From positions 1-64,000 of the forward strand of contig DATJAY010000035.1 in NCBI GenBank assembly GCA_035515795.1: 64,000 nucleotides of DNA, given 5' to 3'. Source of the DNA: Candidatus Acidiferrales bacterium. GTDB lineage: Bacteria > Bacteroidota > Ignavibacteria > Kryptoniales > JAKASW01. Below are positions 34,909-44,061 of this stretch, in pieces (positions within the stretch are counted from its first letter, which is position 1; the number at the start of each line of letters is the position of its first letter). The position numbers and the translations under genes are program-made. Below the pieces are notes generated by a model. The model had not been told where the DNA came from. It saw only the letters and a list, made by a program, of their open reading frames with translations, and did not search any database.

Positions 34909-35739
34909 TCATGCCTTATGTGTACTGAAAGTGAGAACGATGCCATCCTGTTCGTATTGGAATCCTTCAAAACCAGCCTTGGTCAGATACTGCTGTAATT
35001 CATCAAGTTCAAAAGTGTGAACCCAGGAATGTGTCTGCACAAAGCGATTGATCACTGTTTTCCCCGGAGCGAATGTCTGGACAGACAGAGGAGCGCCTGA
35101 TTTCATGGTGCGCGCAATTTCGCGTAAAGAAAGTACGGTGTCGGAAAAGAGGTGGAGAGCACCGGAACACATAACCCCGTCAAAGACGGCGTTCTCAAAT
35201 GGCAGCTCCTCTACGCAGGCTCGGGCGAGGTGAATCCCCGATACGTTTTCCCGCTCGACACAGACCTTGCCTTTCCGCAACATGCCCATCGAGATATCAA
35301 CGCCGTAAATGTCTCTGGATGGCAACGCGATGCGCCGTCCGTAAGTGGCCGGTCCACAGGCCACGTCAAGCACGGATCCGGCTATGCCCTCGAATGCTTT
35401 TGAATGAAAACTTGTGACACTCTTGATGAACCGCGGAAAACCGCCACTGATACCGGATAGTTTCAGCATCACTGAGCCAAAGAGCTGGGAATCATAAACG
35501 GTGGAGAAAAAGTCCATCTTCTTGGCCATGCGTTCTAATGTTGTAATGCCGGCAGTTCCACCAAAGACGGGGGCAAGATTGGCCTGCGAATCTCCTGAAA
35601 GGAAGTCGGGAATACCGTCGACGATGGGATACGTCCGGTTACACTCACTGCAGTTGAGCAAGAGTTTCTCCAAACGGAGAGGGTGTTTACACTTCGGGCA
35701 AACAAATGGAATAAGATTTGTCTGATTGATTTCATTCAT
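34909..35739 (-). CDS. SAM-dependent methyltransferase with zinc-ribbon N-terminus
   Basis: The 276-residue protein has a Trm112-like zinc ribbon (CPKCKHPLRLEKLLLNCSEC, residues 14-33) followed by a class I methyltransferase: motif I VLDVACGPATYG, motif II GVDIS and a FDGVMCSGALHLF motif. Small-molecule or tRNA/protein targets are all possible. A GGAAGGATTC precedes the ATG. It is a cassette between two attC-like sites. Confidence 0.85.
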   Translation of the reverse strand: MNEINQTNLIPFVCPKCKHPLRLEKLLLNCSECNRTYPIVDGIPDFLSGDSQANLAPVFGGTAGITTLERMAKKMDFFSTVYDSQLFGSVMLKLSGISGGFPRFIKSVTSFHSKAFEGIAGSVLDVACGPATYGRRIALPSRDIYGVDISMGMLRKGKVCVERENVSGIHLARACVEELPFENAVFDGVMCSGALHLFSDTVLSLREIARTMKSGAPLSVQTFAPGKTVINRFVQTHSWVHTFELDELQQYLTKAGFEGFQYEQDGIVLTFSTHKA

Positions 35740-35781
35740 CTTGAATCCTTCCTATATGTTTACCAGAATTTTAAAAACACA

Positions 35782-35983
35782 ACCTAACCATGATTATCCT
35801 GCCGTCCTTCCGCATAACACGCAGGCACTGAGAATGTCATGTGCAGGCGGAACGTTTGTTCTCGTCTCATTTCTAAAGTCGTAGGCTTAATATTGTTTCG
35901 CACGTCCCATCTAATTTCGTGCCACGACAGAATTTATGCGGAGGTTCATGAAGAAACAAACTTGTTGGTCATTTGACAACCCG
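35782..35983 (-). other. attC-like site between VOC and methyltransferase cassettes
   Basis: The minus-strand end GGATAATCATGGTTAGGT carries R' GTTAGGT (35788-35782), 42 bases before the methyltransferase start. The conserved blocks GTGGCACGAAATTAGATGGG and AAGTTTGTTTCTTCATGAAC are present. The R'' side (near GAGTAAC) does not fit the consensus well. Confidence 0.5.
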
Positions 35984-36349
35984 TTACTCGAACCAGATCT
36001 CTATCTCGTATCCATCCGGATCACGAACGAAAGCATACGGCAAGCCCGGGCCAAACTCGCCTTTCGAGCTTACGGTCCCGCCCGCCTTCTCAACGGCCGC
36101 GACCGCGGCATCAATGTCTTCGGGCCGGGTCAGCCTGAAGCCAAAGTGAATGACACCCCCGGGATTTCCGGCCTCATCTGGGCGTCGTTCGAAGGCGATG
36201 ACGTCATGGGGACCGGGCCCAAGAACTTGAATAGTGTTGACATCACGGAAGTATTCCCGAACGCCAAACACTGAGCTGTAGAAGCGGAGAGAGCGATCCG
36301 GGTCCCGTACGGAAAGTGCCAAGTGCGTGAGGCCATGAGTCACGATCAT
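35984..36349 (-). CDS. VOC-superfamily (glyoxalase-like) protein
   Basis: The 121-residue protein shows the vicinal-oxygen-chelate fold in one domain: THLALSVRDPDRSLRFYSSVFG at the start, HFGFRL in the middle and YAFVRDPDGYEIEIWFE at the end, with His, His and Glu as possible metal ligands. It may be a fosfomycin/bleomycin-resistance-type or lyase-type enzyme; substrate unknown. The ATG at 36349 is 9 bases after a GTG (36358) with a purine-rich run upstream. Confidence 0.9.
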   Translation of the reverse strand: MIVTHGLTHLALSVRDPDRSLRFYSSVFGVREYFRDVNTIQVLGPGPHDVIAFERRPDEAGNPGGVIHFGFRLTRPEDIDAAVAAVEKAGGTVSSKGEFGPGLPYAFVRDPDGYEIEIWFE

Positions 36350-36371
36350 GGTAACCACCCCAGGAAAGAAT

Positions 36372-36540
36372 GCCTAACCATAATTATCCTACCGCACATC
36401 CGCATAGCATTCCGGCAGCAAGAATGTCCTGTCCCATCTTATTTCGTGCCACGACAGAATTTAGGCGGAGGTTATTGAAGAAACAAACTTGGCATTCTTT
36501 TAGCGGAAGGTCGTTCATCAGCGTTAGCGATCGGTTAGAA
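36372..36540 (-). other. attC-like site between glycosyltransferase and VOC cassettes
   Basis: Minus-strand order is TTCTAAC (36540-36534, one mismatch to RYYYAAC) plus CGATCGCTAACG, the shared blocks CCAAGTTTGTTTCTTCAATA and GTGGCACGAAATAAGATGGG, then GGATAATTATGGTTAGGC with R' GTTAGGC (36378-36372), 22 bases before the VOC start. At 169 nt it is one of the two most compact copies. Confidence 0.6.
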
Positions 36541-36575
36541 CACACGCGATAGAATGTTTGCTGTTCTTTCAAATT

Positions 36576-38102
36576 CTAACCGAATTCCTTTATTCGCTGC
36601 CAGAGTTTCGGCATGGGCTCTATCGGATCGCGGCATAGATAGATTCTCTTGACCCGGTTCTGATCGTCGACATACGGAAATTCATAGGTGGTGCAAAGTT
36701 TTACGGTGCGAAAAAAACTATCGATACGCCCTGGCCCTGAAATGATCACGATCATCACCTTCCCGGAATACTCGCGAGGGCCCCACAGCCAATAACTCAT
36801 GTGGCGGCCGATAGCCCTGGGCAATCCCAGTGAAGGTCCGAAATAATCTACAGCACCTGACTCGCCATAGTGAAAGCCGAGAATTCCGCATTGCGTACGG
36901 TCTGAGTCAGGGAGCGCTTTATAGACGGACGCGACCGTTTTGGCAAACGCATCCCAGCCAATGCGCTGCCCGAAATATCCCGGAATCACTTTTGCGTCGT
37001 TCCGTTCCATCTGGATTTTTCCTTGCAGTCCCCAAAGTCGGGCATAGGAAACGAATGATTCAATAGGAAGGACAGGAAGACCAAACGGGAGAGTCGCTAT
37101 ACCCATCGAGACAATTGGAATAATAGCAGCCGTCCTGATCCATCTTTTCCCATGAGCTTCGGTCAGTCTGTCAAGGGTTACAGCACCGGCCGCAAGGAGG
37201 ACTGGAATCGGGGGAATGAGGTAATAGAATTTCGATCGATTCATAAGATACACGACGAAGTAGACAACAATAGCAATTCCAAGCGGACGCATTGACGTCG
37301 ATATCCTATGCGACAACAACTCTACCAGCCCGATCAGCCAGACAGGAAGAAGAAACAAGTTCAATGTAAATGCAAGTTGTCCGAGGAGTCCAGGAACCGA
37401 GATGTCCAGGTTTTTTTCGTGTGCAAGCCGTATGAACTCCACAGTAGGCCAACCATGGACAACCTGCCAGAGGATATGAGGAAAATACAGAGCGAATGCT
37501 ACGGCGGCAGCAGTGTACGGAAAGCGCGTTCGGAACAGCCGCCGCTCGGGCGTCAGCACAAGGCCAACGAACAGACCGAAGGCGATTACCAGCATGGAGA
37601 GTTTTGTGTTCAAACCGATGCCAACCACGACACCAAACAGGACCCACAGATGTGCCGATCCCTTTTTAAGGATCAGGATAAACAGGTAAGATGCAAGTGT
37701 GACAAAGAAGACATCATATGCGTTCATTGAAACAAAACCGAACATCACCCAGAAGAAGGTTCCACAGAGGATTGTGAGTGACGCAAATGCAGATGCAAAA
37801 CGACCGCCGCCGAGAGCTCGTGAAATCAACGCCGCAAGGATGATAGTCCCTGAACCGGCAAGTGCCGGCAGTACCCGGAGAACATATAGAGAGCTGCCAA
37901 AAAGCAGACTGAGCCTGGTTACCCAGGCGATGAAAGGGGGATGGTCGACATACCCGAAGTCAAGGTGCTGAGCACATGCGACATAGTACAACTCATCCGT
38001 GAAGATGCCGTAATTGTTCGCCGTCAGCATCAAGAGTGCAAAGAGGACGAGTGCAAATGCGAGCGGCAAGAATAAATATTCCAACGGGCGATTGAATCTC
38101 AT
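36576..38102 (-). CDS. Glycosyltransferase family 39/PMT_2-like membrane enzyme
   Basis: This 508-residue GT-C fold protein has about ten membrane segments in its first 330 residues and the diagnostic acidic loop TDELYYVACAQHLDFGYVDH right after the first segment. The last 170 residues are periplasmic. Such enzymes move sugars from polyprenyl-phosphate to lipid or protein. At 1.5 kb it is long for an integron cassette. Confidence 0.88.
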   Translation of the reverse strand: MRFNRPLEYLFLPLAFALVLFALLMLTANNYGIFTDELYYVACAQHLDFGYVDHPPFIAWVTRLSLLFGSSLYVLRVLPALAGSGTIILAALISRALGGGRFASAFASLTILCGTFFWVMFGFVSMNAYDVFFVTLASYLFILILKKGSAHLWVLFGVVVGIGLNTKLSMLVIAFGLFVGLVLTPERRLFRTRFPYTAAAVAFALYFPHILWQVVHGWPTVEFIRLAHEKNLDISVPGLLGQLAFTLNLFLLPVWLIGLVELLSHRISTSMRPLGIAIVVYFVVYLMNRSKFYYLIPPIPVLLAAGAVTLDRLTEAHGKRWIRTAAIIPIVSMGIATLPFGLPVLPIESFVSYARLWGLQGKIQMERNDAKVIPGYFGQRIGWDAFAKTVASVYKALPDSDRTQCGILGFHYGESGAVDYFGPSLGLPRAIGRHMSYWLWGPREYSGKVMIVIISGPGRIDSFFRTVKLCTTYEFPYVDDQNRVKRIYLCRDPIEPMPKLWQRIKEFG

Positions 38103-38163
38103 ATCAATCTCGATAAAATCAAATTTAGAAAATTCTTACGATTATGCTATGAGCAATTCCTAC

Positions 38164-38383
38164 GTCCTAATCGTAATTACCCTGCCATATATACACATAA
38201 CATTCTCTTCAATAAGCGATGAGCAGGCAGGAATATTTATTTTTATGTCCGCCTGATATTGTTTCGTGCCACGACAGAAATTAACCGGAGGTTATTGAAG
38301 AAACAAACTTAACATTCCCTCGCGGAGATTATTACGCCAGGTTGCCTGCCCATCGTCTTTTTGGCGGGAGTGATCGGCTAGGC
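38164..38383 (-). other. Degenerate attC-like site between SDR and glycosyltransferase
   Basis: Minus-strand GCCTAGC (38383-38377) plus CGATCACT differs by one base from RYYYAAC, and the far end GGTAATTACGATTAGGAC has ATTAGGA in place of GTTRRRY. The middle keeps AAGTTTGTTTCTTCAATAAC and GTGGCACGAAACAATATCAG. It occupies most of the 303-base gap 38103-38405. Confidence 0.45.
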
Positions 38384-38405
38384 AGCGATTCCTTATGCGT
38401 CATGT

Positions 38406-39266
38406 TTAGTTTTCTCTTTTCCCCATAATGAAATCGACCCATGATTGTGGAAGTTTTTCAAGAAAGGCGCCTAACCCCGACATATAACCAACCTGATATC
38501 TTACTCTCGGATTGTCTGCGATCAATATTTTTGAAATTAATATCGCGACCTTCTCCGGATCCGTTCTTTTTACACTAAACTGTCTCAGGTCTCTTTGCAC
38601 TTTGATCAAGCGGTTCCTGTAAATGTCCAGTTTTTCTTTTGACCAATTATTGAACATGGCAGAAAGGTTATTTTCGGTTCGCTCCGAAGATGGCGTATTA
38701 ATTCCACCGCACCGAACGAGGATATTCTTTATACCATCCGGACGGAGTTCCAGGTTTAAAGTCCTTGCCAAATAATTTACGGCAAAATCAGGAGCATGAA
38801 TGTCGGCTACATAAGGAACGGGAAATAAACCGGGCGTGGATATCCAAAGAACCCTGCCTTTAGTGCGGCGCAACAGGGGAAGTAATTCTTGCAGCAATGA
38901 TATTGGACCGACAAGCCGCTTCTCCAATTCCTCCCTGAAATTGGAAATGTTCATTAATTCGATGGGAGCAATCTGTCCACCTCCTGCAACATTGATGACG
39001 GTATATAGGGAAGGCAATTGATTGCTGTTTACCTGTTCTTTTATGGAATTAGCGGCAGAGTGTATTTGTTCCTGTTTTGTAAGGTCGAGCGGACACACCG
39101 GCTTCAGATTATTAAACCCGAGATTATTCAATGTCTCTACATCAGAATTCTTTCGAACAGCAGCCAGAACGGTATAACCCTGTCTCGCAAGATGAACAAC
39201 AATTGCTTTTCCAATTCCCGAAGATGCCCCCGTTATTAAGACAGATCTTCCAGAGAAGTCATTCAT
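38406..39266 (-). CDS. SDR-family protein lacking catalytic Tyr-Lys
   Basis: The 286-residue protein begins with the nucleotide-binding TGASSGIG and has NVAGGG and VLWIST, all short-chain dehydrogenase features. At the place of YxxxK the sequence reads IHAPDFAVNYLARTLNLEL, so both catalytic residues appear replaced (I and D). It may bind NAD(P) without being a classical dehydrogenase, or the true Tyr may come from the nearby PYVADIH. Nicotinamide-dependent regulation is a guess. Confidence 0.85.
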   Translation of the reverse strand: MNDFSGRSVLITGASSGIGKAIVVHLARQGYTVLAAVRKNSDVETLNNLGFNNLKPVCPLDLTKQEQIHSAANSIKEQVNSNQLPSLYTVINVAGGGQIAPIELMNISNFREELEKRLVGPISLLQELLPLLRRTKGRVLWISTPGLFPVPYVADIHAPDFAVNYLARTLNLELRPDGIKNILVRCGGINTPSSERTENNLSAMFNNWSKEKLDIYRNRLIKVQRDLRQFSVKRTDPEKVAILISKILIADNPRVRYQVGYMSGLGAFLEKLPQSWVDFIMGKREN

Positions 39267-39447
39267 AATTATGTCCTATTAAATTGTATCGAGTTTGCGA
39301 CGGAGTTTAGTCGGAGCGTCACGACTGCCTGTAGTACAGCGTTGATGCAACGAAAGTATATAAGCCGGAGTCAGCGTCACCCCTAGTGCAAGGTGAAACA
39401 TTTGCTTTCGTGTCATTTCAAAACTATTGAGTTGGCATAGTTTCGCA

Positions 39448-39500
39448 TGTCCCACCTTATTTCGTGCCACGACAGAAATTAAGCGGAGGTATTCACTGAA
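39448..39500 (-). repeat. Core block of the attC-like repeat family
   Basis: The minus strand shows TTAATTTCTGTCGTGGCACG followed by AAATAAGGTGGGACATG, matching the shared core of the cassette-border elements. No R' or R'' box is seen nearby. The remaining part of the 361-base gap 39267-39627 shows no gene. Confidence 0.6.
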
Positions 39501-39627
39501 AAAACATTTTTATGGACTTCATTAAACACCGGATGCATCGCCCTCCGGTGGGACTTTCAGCTCACGTTGCATCGCGGAGCAGTGCAAAGAGAAGCAGAAG
39601 ACCTCTCCATGTCGCAACATCCTCGCC

Positions 39628-40329
39628 TCAATCTGCGCTTAGTTGTATCCCCACTCCGAAGCTCCATAAGTGCAGCGAGGAAGAATTCGGAAAATACTGG
39701 TAATCTATTTCCGGGAAAAGTTTTGTCTTCACTATCGGCACCGCAACTCCAAATGCTGCTGAACGAGAATTATTGATAGAAGCCGCGAAGGTCGCGATGC
39801 CACTGTTATCCAGAAAGTTAAGATCGCTGCTAAATCTTCCTACCGCATGGTAAAAAGAATAGTTAACATAAGGTTCGATCACATTAATATTTTTGCTGAC
39901 AGTAACCCCGTACTTTGCATAAGAATACTCGCCGATAAGACCGGCATAACTGAAATTAAGACTGGCATCAAAAGCATCAAACGATCTCGGGTTCATCTGC
40001 CAACGCAACGAGCCTTCAAGAAATTTAACAGGATACCAGCGCATACTGGTTTCAAGTCTTAGCGGCAAACCGAAAGCTAATCCGACTGAAGGCACAAACG
40101 AGATCGGAAAATCTTTGGTGACACCTACCCGCACACGATTGCCATCTGAAGCGGTGTTAAGAATATAATCTGCGCCAAGCCTAGCCACTTCCTCGCCGGG
40201 TTCGAGCGTTCTTCCAGTGGTGTAATTGCTCGTAGCCATACATCCGCAGAAATTTTCTACCGGCAAAACGAGGAACAAGATAGAAAAAATAATATTTCCC
40301 TTTAATAATAACACTGGAATTTTTTTCAT
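39628..40329 (-). CDS. Predicted outer-membrane beta-barrel protein
   Basis: The 233-residue protein has a signal sequence ending near ENFCGCMA and then alternating amphipathic strands rich in aromatic residues (LRLETSMRWYPV, EPYVNYSFYHAVG, FPEIDYQYF), ending SFGVGIQLSAD. This looks like a small outer-membrane barrel. The Cys near the cleavage site may make it a lipoprotein instead. No family name is known to me. Confidence 0.65.
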   Translation of the reverse strand: MKKIPVLLLKGNIIFSILFLVLPVENFCGCMATSNYTTGRTLEPGEEVARLGADYILNTASDGNRVRVGVTKDFPISFVPSVGLAFGLPLRLETSMRWYPVKFLEGSLRWQMNPRSFDAFDASLNFSYAGLIGEYSYAKYGVTVSKNINVIEPYVNYSFYHAVGRFSSDLNFLDNSGIATFAASINNSRSAAFGVAVPIVKTKLFPEIDYQYFPNSSSLHLWSFGVGIQLSAD

Positions 40330-40377
40330 ATCACAAGTTAGCTCGGCCCTATCTTTTTTGTCAATGTCGACGCACCA

Positions 40378-40660
40378 TTGTCACATGTCCCATCTTATTT
40401 CACGCCACGACAGAATATATATATGGAGCCGTAAAGCACATGCCGAGAAGAAGAATGTAGAATAATGTATGGAGCTTTAAGGCACATGTCAAGGAAAAGT
40501 GAGCGCCCCCGCTGTGCGGGATCTTCGACTTGCGCCATCTCCCGTCAAAATATTTTTATGTCGGGATCCCGCAAGGCGGTGACCGCATATGCTATTTTAA
40601 TAATAATGAGCGGGAAGGGTAGAATAAATTTGCGGAGGTTTGAGAAGAAACAAACTCAGC
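40378..40660 (-). repeat. Second copy of the promoter-bearing repeat block
   Basis: Bases 40411-40499 are nearly identical to 34614-34713, including the TTGACA (40492-40487)/TACATT promoter-like pair on the minus strand. A 115-base insertion with a GTCGGGATCCCGCA segment splits it from the block AGAATAAATTTGCGGAGGTT. The GTTRRRY box is absent. It fills most of the 401-base gap 40330-40730. Confidence 0.6.
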
Positions 40661-40730
40661 GAGGATTTCAAGATTTGATTTGCCGGTTGATTCCCGTGCA
40701 GGAGGTTCCCGAAGGGATGCCCACTATCGG

Positions 40731-41108
40731 CTACTCGAACAACCTCGGCGCCCAAATGGGGAACATGAACGTCCAGCCGAAATAAGATGTGAGGAGGAGG
40801 TGGATCGCTAGATACAGGGCGACGGCAAGGATCCAGTAAAGCAGGAGCTTCGGCACGGTGGGATTGAAAAAGAGGTACGAGAGGAGGATCTGCACAATCG
40901 GCAGGAGGGAGTACGATATCATATCCGACCAGTGGAATACCGAAATGAAAAGTTTACCAAGAAGGTAGGCAAATGCAGCGATCTCGAGCGCCTGCAAATA
41001 CGGCAGCGGATGGATGCGCAGGATGAGTCCCGCGGAAACGATGATCGTTACGGCCATTGCGACGATTGAAATGAGAATGGCGACCGGGAAGGAAAGGGAC
41101 ATGTCCAT
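40731..41108 (-). CDS. Small multi-pass membrane protein
   Basis: The 125-residue protein has four hydrophobic segments (about 8-28, 38-58, 63-80 and 88-108) and no recognisable motif. GAGGAGAAACA precedes the ATG. Function unknown. Confidence 0.65.
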   Translation of the reverse strand: MDMSLSFPVAILISIVAMAVTIIVSAGLILRIHPLPYLQALEIAAFAYLLGKLFISVFHWSDMISYSLLPIVQILLSYLFFNPTVPKLLLYWILAVALYLAIHLLLTSYFGWTFMFPIWAPRLFE

Positions 41109-41169
41109 TGTTTCTCCTCTTGTTTTGTCCTGCTAGATCTCTACGTCTTTTAGGTGTACACTATCCAAA

Positions 41170-41240
41170 ATTAATTAACCGCCATGCATCGGCAAAACGT
41201 TCCCGCCAATAAGCGGCGGGCAGGCAGACAGTGAGAATGC
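41170..41240 (-). repeat. Relic of attC-like 3' end
   Basis: Minus-strand GGCGGGAACGTTTTGCCGAT through GGCGGTTAATTAA resembles the last 45 bases of the site at 34488 but lacks the final GTTRRRY. Confidence 0.45.
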
Positions 41241-41250
41241 TGTATGCAAT

Positions 41251-41380
41251 TTGTCATTCCGACCGAATGAGTCCCGAATAATTCGGGACGAATGAGTGGA
41301 GGAATCTACCATCAACTAAATCCACATTTTCCGAATGGATCCCTTCGGGGCAGGAGTCTTATATGAGATTCCTCTGCTCC
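41251..41380. repeat. REP-like palindromic element
   Basis: GTCCCGAAT-A-ATTCGGGAC is a perfect palindrome at 41271-41289, embedded in CATTCCGACCGAATGAG and GAGTGGAGGAATCT. GAGGAATCT (41299-41307) is inverted at 41366-41374 (AGATTCCTC). This is the style of dispersed palindromic repeats in many FCB genomes. With the relic it fills the 345-base gap 41109-41453. Confidence 0.5.
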
Positions 41381-41453
41381 GGAGGCGCATCAGCCTTTGG
41401 CTGAGATTCTCCGCCTACGGCGTGTCCGGTTCTACAGCAAACCTATTGACTTA

Positions 41454-42242
41454 TTAATTACCAACCGGCTTCTGCTTGAAATCAAATTTGATCAGCGTTG
41501 AATCGATGGGAACTATCAGCTTAAATGCCTGGAGATTGGGATCCACGGGAAAACAAATCTTTCCGCCTATGGCAGTATTTGGAAACAGAGTCGTTTTCCT
41601 CAAGGTGGCATTCTGCCAATAGTCTCGTTCTTTATTCAACCGATCTATCGTCGAGCTATATGTAATCTGGTTATCAGCTTCCGAATTCTCCAATGATTGC
41701 CGATTTTGATCTTCTTGTTTCTGTTGGGCTTCTGTCTTGTCTTTACCTATCGTGGCTACGTCGCCGACTAATTGAAGCAGTGCTGCCGCCGCATTGAGAT
41801 TGTTGTTCGTCGAGTATGTGGCGTTTGCCTGTGCAGCCTGTTGGTCGATTCCTGCCAATTGCCTCTCGGGATTAATCGCATAAGTTGTATCGGTGTATCT
41901 TACCGTATCAAATACGTACGCGCCATGAACCATGTCATACCTGTCAACCATCCCGCGCTCATATGTTCCATAAAAATAGATGTTCTCAGGAGCCACCAGG
42001 ACTGTGTCGGGTCCTTGATTCCCGACCACCATATAAAAGGTCATGGTCCTGCCTAATTCATTTTCAAATGCGACGGAAACCGAGATGCTGTCTTTTGACC
42101 CGGTCTGAAATTCCTCCCCCGAATACCAGACGGTGTTATTTGAGACTGGGTCCGCACGAAAAATGGTCTCCGGCATGGCGATACAACCCGCTAAATACGT
42201 GGAAAGTGCAATTGATGCTCCGATCAACAACGACGTTCTCAT
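41454..42242 (-). CDS. Predicted lipoprotein, unknown function
   Basis: The 262-residue protein has a lipoprotein signal with lipobox YLAGC (C at residue 19). The middle (130-200) is rich in Asn, Ala and Gln and probably disordered or coiled (AQQKQEDQNRQSLENSEADN). The flanking parts look like beta-sandwich. No family recognised. GGAGGTTGT lies before the ATG. It may be the first cassette or the last gene of the neighbouring secreted cluster. Confidence 0.75.
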   Translation of the reverse strand: MRTSLLIGASIALSTYLAGCIAMPETIFRADPVSNNTVWYSGEEFQTGSKDSISVSVAFENELGRTMTFYMVVGNQGPDTVLVAPENIYFYGTYERGMVDRYDMVHGAYVFDTVRYTDTTYAINPERQLAGIDQQAAQANATYSTNNNLNAAAALLQLVGDVATIGKDKTEAQQKQEDQNRQSLENSEADNQITYSSTIDRLNKERDYWQNATLRKTTLFPNTAIGGKICFPVDPNLQAFKLIVPIDSTLIKFDFKQKPVGN

Positions 42243-42436
42243 ACAACCTCCTTTATGAGCTTCATGGTATTTGACGAGGAACGTCGGCGTTGGTTCAGCC
42301 GCTCCTCGGAGTCAAAACTAGAATCCACTATTGCTGGAGGGTCGATTGTACCAGGTTATCGTGAGATCAAAATGGATCGGCTTTCAGTCGTCTAAGAAAC
42401 AGCGACCATCCGTGAAACGGCCCCTGCAATACAGCT

Positions 42437-43954
42437 TTATAATCCGTACGCCGTCAAGTGTCCGGATTCATCCGTGATATATAAGACACCGTTGTCGACT
42501 ATCGGGCTTTCCCAGTGGATTTTTCCAAGATGTTCATCACGCCATAAGATTTTTCCGCTCACCGGATCGATAGCGCGGATGCTGCCGCTGACGGCACAAT
42601 ACAAAACGCCGTTTGCAATAATCGGCGAGCTGCTGCCATCCGATTGTTTCCAGACAAGTTTTAGACCCGGCGTCCCCTCCGCATCAACCTGCAATCGATA
42701 TGCAGCGAGTCCGAAATATGTTCCGACAAAGATCCATGATGCTTTGTCCTGCGGATCCACCCAGACTGCAGGCGCGGTGAAAACCATTTCGCCCGATGGA
42801 ATATCCACGAGCCTGCCGATTTCTCCGCCGACATTACCGGCACCTCCGCGCCCGCTCAGGTCTGAGAGATTAATCAGACGCAGGACTTTGTCCTTCCCGC
42901 CCTGTACTGCAAGATGTTTGACGGAACAGTTGTCCGGCGTGGGAATTATCGCCGGCGCCGTGCTGCCAAGATCCAGGTCCTCCCTGTCCAAATCTTCAAA
43001 ATTCGTCGGCGTATAACTGTCGACGGGATTGCCATCGCTCCCTGTCCCGTCAGGATTTAATGAAAAAACCGTGTCTCCCCAATTATGATCCTTCGGATCA
43101 AAGGGGCCATTTCCCGTGGCCATATATATTTTATCCAGCGTTGCATCATACACGACGCCGGCCCTCGCCCATATCGCAGTTTGAACTGCAGGCCAATCGG
43201 GCGTACCGGGGCGTTCCACGAAGTGAACATTTTGATCGCTGCCGTTCGCATCAAAGACGTGCTGTGTACCATCATGCAAGTTGATCGTGGTTAGATGTCC
43301 TTGATAATCCCCGTGGTCGCCCAGGTATCCGCCGTTGGCGACGTAAAGATAAGAGCTGTCGTCTTTTGCGGTTGCGACGGCAAGTGCGGACGAGCCTTTT
43401 TCATCGAAGGGCTTGAGAGTACATAACTCCGGCCATCCGCCGTTCTTTGTTTCCTCTCCGTCGGTGATGCGATACTTATGGACGTACCCATCAAGCCCGT
43501 AACTATAAACAAACGTTCGATCAGGGTCGATGGCAGGAGAGGACGTCGTATAAGTTGGATTCGATCTGTTGTTTATTCGATAATTGCCAGTGCCATATTG
43601 ATGGGACCAGATCACGTCACCGCTCGCTGCATTGAGCGCTATGATGTGACCGTCTTTGGCAGTCACAAAAATCATATCCAACTTCCCTCCCGGAGTTTGG
43701 ACATCACTTAGGTAGGCGGGCGCACCGTCTGCAACGGACGGCAGCGATATTTTGAAGAGCTGATGCAAGCTTCCGACGTTTTGGCGAGTGATTTTGGTTT
43801 CTTTAGTGTCATTTCCACTGTGTTGTGGATCGAAATTAAATTGCGGCCAATCATAATTCTGGCATCTGGAGGGTTGGGGAACGAAAAAAATCAGAAAAGC
43901 TATCGAAAGAAATACTTTTACAGGATGACTCCTGAGTCTATTGACACTGTCCAT
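42437..43954 (-). CDS. Exported PQQ-type beta-propeller protein
   Basis: The 505-residue protein carries a signal peptide (about 1-30) and repeated propeller blades with DGHIIALNAASGDVIW, VSGSIRAIDPVSGKILWRDE and VLYITDESGHLTAYGL, typical of PQQ-dehydrogenase-like or outer-membrane assembly propellers. Calcium/PQQ-binding residues of true quinoproteins are not evident, so it may only be structural. ATG 43954 has AAGGAGAT upstream; a longer open frame to 44026 is less likely. Confidence 0.85.
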   Translation of the reverse strand: MDSVNRLRSHPVKVFLSIAFLIFFVPQPSRCQNYDWPQFNFDPQHSGNDTKETKITRQNVGSLHQLFKISLPSVADGAPAYLSDVQTPGGKLDMIFVTAKDGHIIALNAASGDVIWSHQYGTGNYRINNRSNPTYTTSSPAIDPDRTFVYSYGLDGYVHKYRITDGEETKNGGWPELCTLKPFDEKGSSALAVATAKDDSSYLYVANGGYLGDHGDYQGHLTTINLHDGTQHVFDANGSDQNVHFVERPGTPDWPAVQTAIWARAGVVYDATLDKIYMATGNGPFDPKDHNWGDTVFSLNPDGTGSDGNPVDSYTPTNFEDLDREDLDLGSTAPAIIPTPDNCSVKHLAVQGGKDKVLRLINLSDLSGRGGAGNVGGEIGRLVDIPSGEMVFTAPAVWVDPQDKASWIFVGTYFGLAAYRLQVDAEGTPGLKLVWKQSDGSSSPIIANGVLYCAVSGSIRAIDPVSGKILWRDEHLGKIHWESPIVDNGVLYITDESGHLTAYGL

Positions 43955-44061
43955 GACGATCTCCTTTGGAAGGTAAACAACGGCGAGAAAATAAAGATTC
44001 CAAAACGGAGAACCGGCAGCATTCACTAATCAGGTAATTGCTGACCGTCGGTGAGTGATGG

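Noticed and set aside
39512-39776. Small plus-strand frames in the SDR/outer-membrane protein gap
   Set aside because: They overlap repeat sequence and the minus-strand gene and lack ribosome-binding sites.
42474-43016. 180-codon plus-strand frame opposite the propeller gene
   Set aside because: It is a shadow of the well-supported PQQ-type propeller on the minus strand.
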